From positions 1 to 64,000 of the forward strand of contig NZ_JBEXCV010000023.1 of the NCBI RefSeq assembly GCF_040605455.1: DNA of 64,000 nt, given 5' to 3'. Both the position numbers and the translations under genes were made by a program. The first letter of the stretch is position 1. Each line of letters begins with the position of its first letter. Below, piece after piece: positions 59,964-64,000 of the stretch. The stretch comes from Embleya sp040605455 (GTDB lineage: Bacteria > Actinomycetota > Actinomycetes > Streptomycetales > Streptomycetaceae). The notes under the pieces are model-generated. The model worked only from the letters and a program-made list of their open reading frames with translations, was not told where the DNA came from and ran no database searches.

Positions 59964-59997
59964 CCGGGCCGGACTCGCGGGTGCGGGTCCGGCCCGG
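59964..59997 (-). terminator. Hairpin between acpP and fabF
   Basis: A perfect 11-bp stem (CCGGGCCGGAC and complement) with a 12-nt loop, 25 nt past the acpP stop. It could act as a partial terminator or protect the acpP message. Confidence 0.6.
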
Positions 59998-60021
59998 AAA
60001 ACGGCCGGCGCTACATCCGAG

Positions 60022-60270
60022 CTAGGCGGCGGCCTTGACGATGTAGTCCACCGCGTCGCGAACGGTCTTGAGGCCCTTGACGTCGTCGTCCGGGATCTTG
60101 ACCTCGAACTTCTCCTCGGCCGCCACGACGACCTCGACCATCGACAGCGAGTCCACGTCCAGGTCGTCGATGAAGGACTTGTCCAGCTCGACCTCGTCCT
60201 GCGGGACGCCGGCGATCTCGTTCACGATGTCGGCGAGGCCCTCGAGGACCTCTTCCTGGCTGGCAGCCAT
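60022..60270 (-). CDS. acpP: Acyl carrier protein
   Basis: 82 residues, strongly acidic. The phosphopantetheine site is Ser41 in DDLDVDSLSMVEVV. It carries the growing acyl chain between FabD, FabH and FabF. ATG at 60270 with AAGGAG at ideal spacing, a strong ribosome binding site fitting its high abundance. It lies between fabH and fabF. Confidence 0.97.
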   Translation of the reverse strand: MAASQEEVLEGLADIVNEIAGVPQDEVELDKSFIDDLDVDSLSMVEVVVAAEEKFEVKIPDDDVKGLKTVRDAVDYIVKAAA

Positions 60271-60348
60271 GTTGCTCCTTGATTCGAATCTTTTGCGGTG
60301 ACGGGTACTGCTTTTGTTGCTCGTCCGCCGGCGGCGACCGACAGGGGA

Positions 60349-61359
60349 CTACGGAAGCGTAATGACCTGGCCCGCGTAGACGAGGCCGGCCCCGAATCCC
60401 ATGATCAATGCGGTACCGCCGCTGACCGCTTCGCCGCTTTCGAGCATGCGCTCCATGGCGAGCGGGATGGACGCGGCGGAGGTGTTGCCGTTCTCGGCGA
60501 TGTCGCGGGCGACCGGCACCTCGGCGGGCAGCTTGAGCGCCTTGATCATCGCGTCGGTGATCCGCATGTTGGCCTGGTGCGGGATGAAGGCGTCCAGGTC
60601 CTCGGCCTTGATGCCGGCGGCGTCCAACGCCTGCTCGCAGACCTTGGCCATCTCCCACACGGCCCACCGGAAGACCTTCTGGCCCTCCATCTTGAGCGTG
60701 GGGAAGTCCTGCTCCGGGCGGTCGCGCAGGTCGTTCCAGTCGACGGTCTGGGTGATCGCCTCGGACTGCGAGCCGTCCGAACCCCACACGACCGGGCCGA
60801 TGCCCGGCGTGCTCGAGGGACCGATCACCACGGCGCCCGCGCCGTCGCCGAAGATGAACGCGGTGCCGCGGTCCGCCAGGTTGGTCAGGTCGCTCAGTCG
60901 CTCGACCCCGATCACCAGGACGTACTCGGCGCTGCCGCCGCGGACCATGTCACTGGCCAGCGAGACGCCGTAGCAGAAGCCGGCGCAGGCCGCGGAGACG
61001 TCGAACGCCGCCGCCCGCCCGCCGCCCGCCCCCAGGCGGTGCGCGATCTCGGTCGCGATCGCCGGGGTCTGCTTGAGGTGGGTGACCGTCGAGACGATCA
61101 CACAGCCCACCTGCGACGCGTCCAGACCGGCGTGCGCGAGGGCCTTGCCCGCCGCGGCGATGGACATCTCCGCCACGGTCTCCTCGGCGGAGGCCCAGCG
61201 CCGGGTCTTGATCCCGGAACGGGTTTGGATCCACTCGTCGGACGAGTCGATTCGGTCCACCAGCTCGGAATTGGGCACGATCCGAGTTGGGCGGTAACCG
61301 CCGACGCCGAGGATGCGCGCGTGCGCGGCTCCGGCGCGGGGGGTGATGGAAGCGGTCAC
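60349..61359 (-). CDS. fabH: 3-oxoacyl-ACP synthase III (FabH)
   Basis: 336 residues. The triad is Cys125 (VSAACAGFCYG), His261 (FIPHQANMRI) and Asn292 (ENGNTSAAS). It starts fatty-acid synthesis by condensing a short or branched acyl-CoA with malonyl-ACP. GTG at 61359 with GGGAGGA upstream; the frame runs open to 61584 antisense to the fabD tail. It lies between fabD and acpP. Confidence 0.97.
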   Translation of the reverse strand: MTASITPRAGAAHARILGVGGYRPTRIVPNSELVDRIDSSDEWIQTRSGIKTRRWASAEETVAEMSIAAAGKALAHAGLDASQVGCVIVSTVTHLKQTPAIATEIAHRLGAGGGRAAAFDVSAACAGFCYGVSLASDMVRGGSAEYVLVIGVERLSDLTNLADRGTAFIFGDGAGAVVIGPSSTPGIGPVVWGSDGSQSEAITQTVDWNDLRDRPEQDFPTLKMEGQKVFRWAVWEMAKVCEQALDAAGIKAEDLDAFIPHQANMRITDAMIKALKLPAEVPVARDIAENGNTSAASIPLAMERMLESGEAVSGGTALIMGFGAGLVYAGQVITLP

Positions 61360-61432
61360 GCGTGGTCCTCCCGTACGGGTTCGCGGCCGGGTGGGTTCGC
61401 GGCCGGGTGCGGAGCGGGTGCCGCGGCGGGCG

Positions 61433-62614
61433 TCACAGCGAGCTCTGCGGGTGGATGCGCAACAGCGGCATGCCGGGCGCGACCGGGTCGCCGTCCTCGA
61501 CGAGCCACTCGACCACGGTGCCGCCGTGCGGAACGGTGATGCTCTGCTCGTCGCGGTGCGAGCGCACCGTGGCGACCCGGGCACCGGGCGCGAGAGCGTC
61601 GCCCGACGTGATGTCGGTGAGCTCGATGATGCCCTTGAACGGCGCGACCACCAAGCGCCACGTGGGCGAGGCGTCGATCGTGCTGGGGCTGCCGTGCCGC
61701 TCGACCAGCTTGCGGGCTGCCTCCAGGTCGTCCGGGGTCTTGAGGGCGACCGTCTCCACGCCGGGCAGGGCGCGCTTGGCCAGACCGGTCAGGGTGCCGG
61801 CCGGGGCCACCTCGATCAGACCGGTGACACCCAGGTCCTTCATGGTCTCCATGCACAGGTCCCAGCGCACCGGGTTGGAGACCTGGGTGACCAGCCGCTT
61901 GACCACGTCACGGCCGTCGTGCAGCACCGCGCCGTCGGAGTTGGAGATGAACGGGGTGCGCGGGTCGCGCACGGTCACACCCGGCACCAGTTCGGCGAGT
62001 CGGTCCACTGCGGAGGCCATGTGCTCGGTGTGGAAGGCGCCGGCCACCGCCAGCGGACGTACCCGGGCCTTCTCGGGCGGGTCGGCGGCGAACGCGGCGA
62101 GCTGCTCCAGGGTGCCGGCGGCGACGATCTGGCCTGCGCCGTTCATGTTCGCCGGGGTCAGCCCGTGCTCGGTGATCTTGGCGAGCACCGTCTCCGGGTC
62201 GCCGCCGAGCACCGCGCTCATGCCGGTCTGCGTGACGGCCGCCGCGGCGGCCATCGCCTTGCCGCGCTCGCGCACGATGGTCATCGCCGACTCGGCGGTG
62301 ATCACGCCGGTGCCGGCGGCGGCGGTCAGTTCGCCGACGCTGTGGCCGGCGGCGGCGCCGACCACGCGGTAGGCGTCGGAGGGGTGCGGGAACAGGGCGA
62401 GGGCGGCCACCAGACCCGAGGCGACGAGCAGCGGCTGGGCCACCGCCGTGTCCCGGATCTCGTCCGCGTCCGCCTTGGTGCCGTAGTGGATCAGATCGAG
62501 GCCCGTGACGGCGGACCACCAGCGCAGCCGCTTGGCGACGCCGTCGAGGTCGAGCCAGGGGGCGAGGAATCCGGGCGTCTGGGCACCCTGTCCGGGAGCG
62601 ACGAGTACGAGCAC
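61433..62614 (-). CDS. fabD: Malonyl-CoA:ACP transacylase (FabD) with C-terminal biotinyl/lipoyl-like domain
   Basis: 393 residues. The transacylase (1 to about 305) has GQGAQTPG, Ser92 (GHSVGEL), His195 (GAFHTEHM) and the EVAPAGTLTGLAKR end. Residues about 318-390 form an extra hammerhead-like domain (VPHGGTVVEWLVEDGDPVAP, GMPLLRIHPQ), as in biotin carriers. But the usual MKM lysine hairpin is replaced (RSHRDEQSIT), so it should not be biotinylated. Most FabD proteins are about 310 residues. GTG at 62614 with GAGAGG upstream. First gene of the operon. Confidence 0.94.
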   Translation of the reverse strand: MLVLVAPGQGAQTPGFLAPWLDLDGVAKRLRWWSAVTGLDLIHYGTKADADEIRDTAVAQPLLVASGLVAALALFPHPSDAYRVVGAAAGHSVGELTAAAGTGVITAESAMTIVRERGKAMAAAAAVTQTGMSAVLGGDPETVLAKITEHGLTPANMNGAGQIVAAGTLEQLAAFAADPPEKARVRPLAVAGAFHTEHMASAVDRLAELVPGVTVRDPRTPFISNSDGAVLHDGRDVVKRLVTQVSNPVRWDLCMETMKDLGVTGLIEVAPAGTLTGLAKRALPGVETVALKTPDDLEAARKLVERHGSPSTIDASPTWRLVVAPFKGIIELTDITSGDALAPGARVATVRSHRDEQSITVPHGGTVVEWLVEDGDPVAPGMPLLRIHPQSSL

Positions 62615-62681
62615 GAGGTCAAGCCTCTCTCCTGCGAGGGGTGTGAGCCCCTTATCGGCAGGGACGAAGATCCGATGGTGA

Positions 62682-62702
62682 CTTTGTGGGTTTCCTACAA
62701 AG
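62682..62702. promoter_or_regulatory. Inverted repeat in the fasR-fabD gap (candidate FasR operator)
   Basis: Arms CTTTGTGGG (62682-62690) and CCTACAAAG (62694-62702) are complementary at 8 of 9 positions around a TTT centre. It lies 68 bp upstream of fabD and 10 bp beyond the regulator's stop. FasR of S. coelicolor is known to activate the fab operon by binding the fabD promoter. Confidence 0.55.
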
Positions 62703-62711
62703 ATGTCTCGA

Positions 62712-63878
62712 CTAGATCTCGATTGCGGCGAGCCGCCCGAGGATCAGCGAGACCTGGAGGGTGAAGGCGGAACGGGTCTCCGTGGGTACGAGTCCGGTCA
62801 CGTCGACCACGCGTCGCAGCCGGTAGCGCACGGTATTCGGGTGTACGAAGAGCATCCGGGCGGCCCCCTCCAAGCTCGCCGCCTGCTCCAGGTACACGGA
62901 GAGTGTCTCCAGCAGCGCGGAGCCCGCCGCGTGCAGAGGTATGTAGATCTCCTCCACCAACTGCTCCCTGGCCCCCTCGTCACCCGCGAGCGCACGCTCG
63001 GGCAGGAGATCGTCGGCGGACACCGGCCGCGGAGCGTCCGGCCACGCGACGCAGGCCCGGTGTCCCGACATCGCCGCCTGCGCCGAGCGCACCGCGGCCA
63101 GCAGGTCCGGCACCTCGGGGCCGACCACCACCGGGCCCGGGCCGAACTGGCCGATCAGCGAGCGGGTGGCCCGGATCGGGTCGTCGGTACCGCCCAGGAT
63201 CACCACGAGCCGCTCGCCCTGGACGCCGGTGAGCACGTTCAGTCGGGCGTGCCGGCCCGCCCGGTGGATGCCGTCCACCACCGCCTGCGAGTCCGCGTCC
63301 GGCGCGTTGCCCACCACCACCATGACCGAGTCCGGCGAACCCCAGCCCAGCGCCGAGGCACGGGAGAGGATGCCCTCGTCCGCCTCGCCGCGCAGCAGCG
63401 AGTGCACGACGAGCGCCTCCAACCGTGCGTCCCATGCGCCCCGGGTTTCGGCGGCGTGCGCATACACCTGCGCGGTGGCGAAGGCGATCTCGCGGGAGTA
63501 CAGCAGCAGCGCCTCGCGCAGCGCCTGCTCGTAGCCGGGCGCGGCCAGCGTGGCGATCTCGGCCTCGACCACCTCGATCGTGGTGCGGATCAGCTCCACC
63601 GTGTGCGGCAGCGTGATGGTGCGGGTCAACTCGCGCGGCGCGGTGCCGAACACGTCGGCGCTGACCTTCTGCGGGGTCTCGGGGTGCCGGAACCATTCGG
63701 TGAACGCGGAGATGCCCGCCTGGGCGACCAGGCCGATCCAGGAGCGGTTGTCGGCGGGCATGTTCCGGTACCAGGGGAGTGCCTCGTCCATCCTGGCCAG
63801 GGCCGCTCCGGCCAGTGCGCCGGCGGACTTCTCCAGCCTGCGGACGGTCGCGGCGCGCAAATCGGGCTTGGAACTCAC
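62712..63878 (-). CDS. fasR: PucR-type transcriptional regulator of fatty-acid synthesis, FasR-like
   Basis: 388 residues. The C-terminal PucR helix-turn-helix is clear: LSVYLEQAASLEGAARMLFV, then HPNTVRYRLRRVVDVTGL. A central GGDEF-like/CdaR region (VMVVVGNAPDADSQAVVDGI; GERLVVILGG) and an N-terminal helical sensor domain precede it. In S. coelicolor the gene at this place (SCO2386) activates fabD-fabH-acpP-fabF. GTG at 63878 gives the start typical of the family (SSKPDLRAATVRRLEKSAGA); the frame is open to 63995. fabD follows 97 bp downstream. Confidence 0.9.
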   Translation of the reverse strand: MSSKPDLRAATVRRLEKSAGALAGAALARMDEALPWYRNMPADNRSWIGLVAQAGISAFTEWFRHPETPQKVSADVFGTAPRELTRTITLPHTVELIRTTIEVVEAEIATLAAPGYEQALREALLLYSREIAFATAQVYAHAAETRGAWDARLEALVVHSLLRGEADEGILSRASALGWGSPDSVMVVVGNAPDADSQAVVDGIHRAGRHARLNVLTGVQGERLVVILGGTDDPIRATRSLIGQFGPGPVVVGPEVPDLLAAVRSAQAAMSGHRACVAWPDAPRPVSADDLLPERALAGDEGAREQLVEEIYIPLHAAGSALLETLSVYLEQAASLEGAARMLFVHPNTVRYRLRRVVDVTGLVPTETRSAFTLQVSLILGRLAAIEI

Positions 63879-63901
63879 CGGGCCATCATCCTCTGCTTGT
63901 C

Positions 63902-64000
63902 GGGCGACTTCGTCGCCGGCTCGCGAGGCGCCGCTTTTTCTTTCCTTCGCTTCGCGAGTTCTTTTGGGCGGCTTCGTCGCCGGCTCGCGAGGCACCGCTT
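63902..64000. repeat. 35-bp direct repeat upstream of fasR (second copy reaches the window edge)
   Basis: 63902-63936 and 63966-64000 differ at two positions. Each contains a small palindrome around TTC (GGCGACTTCGTCGCC in copy 1). The spacing is 64 bp. More copies may lie outside the window. Confidence 0.7.

Overview
High-GC actinobacterial chromosome, almost certainly a streptomycete or close relative (Streptomyces / Embleya / Yinghuangia type). The evidence is the G/C-ending codon use, frequent GTG starts, recognisable developmental genes (whiG, nsdA-like), an hrdA-like group 2 sigma factor, tandem type I signal peptidases, and a GlnR-type amtB-glnK-glnD operon. No plasmid, phage, CRISPR or intact insertion sequence was seen.

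Layout. 0-6.6 kb: the 3' end of smc, an LLM-class (luciferase-like) oxidoreductase, ftsY, a prim-pol-like protein and nsdA. 6.6-20.4 kb: an accessory import locus read right to left, with one oppBCDF-type ABC transporter followed by five paralogous family-5 solute-binding lipoproteins, plus the C-terminal scrap of a sixth. 21-25 kb: amtB-glnK-glnD with a GlnR-like box. 25-30.5 kb: ffh, an acetyltransferase, an alkylsulfatase-like MBL hydrolase, a possible sugar-binding-protein relic and a LysR regulator. 30.6-43.4 kb: proS, then the translation/secretion block rpsP-khpA-rimM-trmD-rplS, three lepB genes, a Nudix hydrolase, DUF2469, yraN, comM and dprA. 43.4-44.1 kb has no confident gene. 44.1-49.6 kb: whiG, dgt, dnaG and hrdA. 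49.6-56.9 kb: a degenerate FGGY kinase, tRNA-Asn, a SnoaL-like protein divergent from a second LLM oxidoreductase, a quinone-oxidoreductase-like MDR, a CAT-anticodon tRNA, an SGNH lipoprotein and DUF3145. 57-63.9 kb: the fatty-acid operon fasR-fabD-fabH-acpP-fabF-accD6-like, read leftwards. It has the fabD...accD6 order known from mycobacteria.

How parts connect. The smc-to-whiG block and the dgt-to-fasR block lie in distant parts of the S. coelicolor chromosome as I recall it (SCO5577-5621 and SCO2468-2386). The 65 bp between whiG and dgt therefore looks like a rearrangement junction.

The most notable signal is a 15-bp palindrome, CTGAC-N5-GTCAG. It occurs three times, always between genes: beside the first LLM oxidoreductase, upstream of the opp transporter, and between the SnoaL-like gene and the second LLM oxidoreductase. 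This suggests one TetR-type regulon linking an importer with several solute-binding proteins to flavin/F420-dependent oxidation of an unknown substrate. Starts were chosen from ribosome binding sites, signal peptides and family alignments remembered from experience. No database search was possible.
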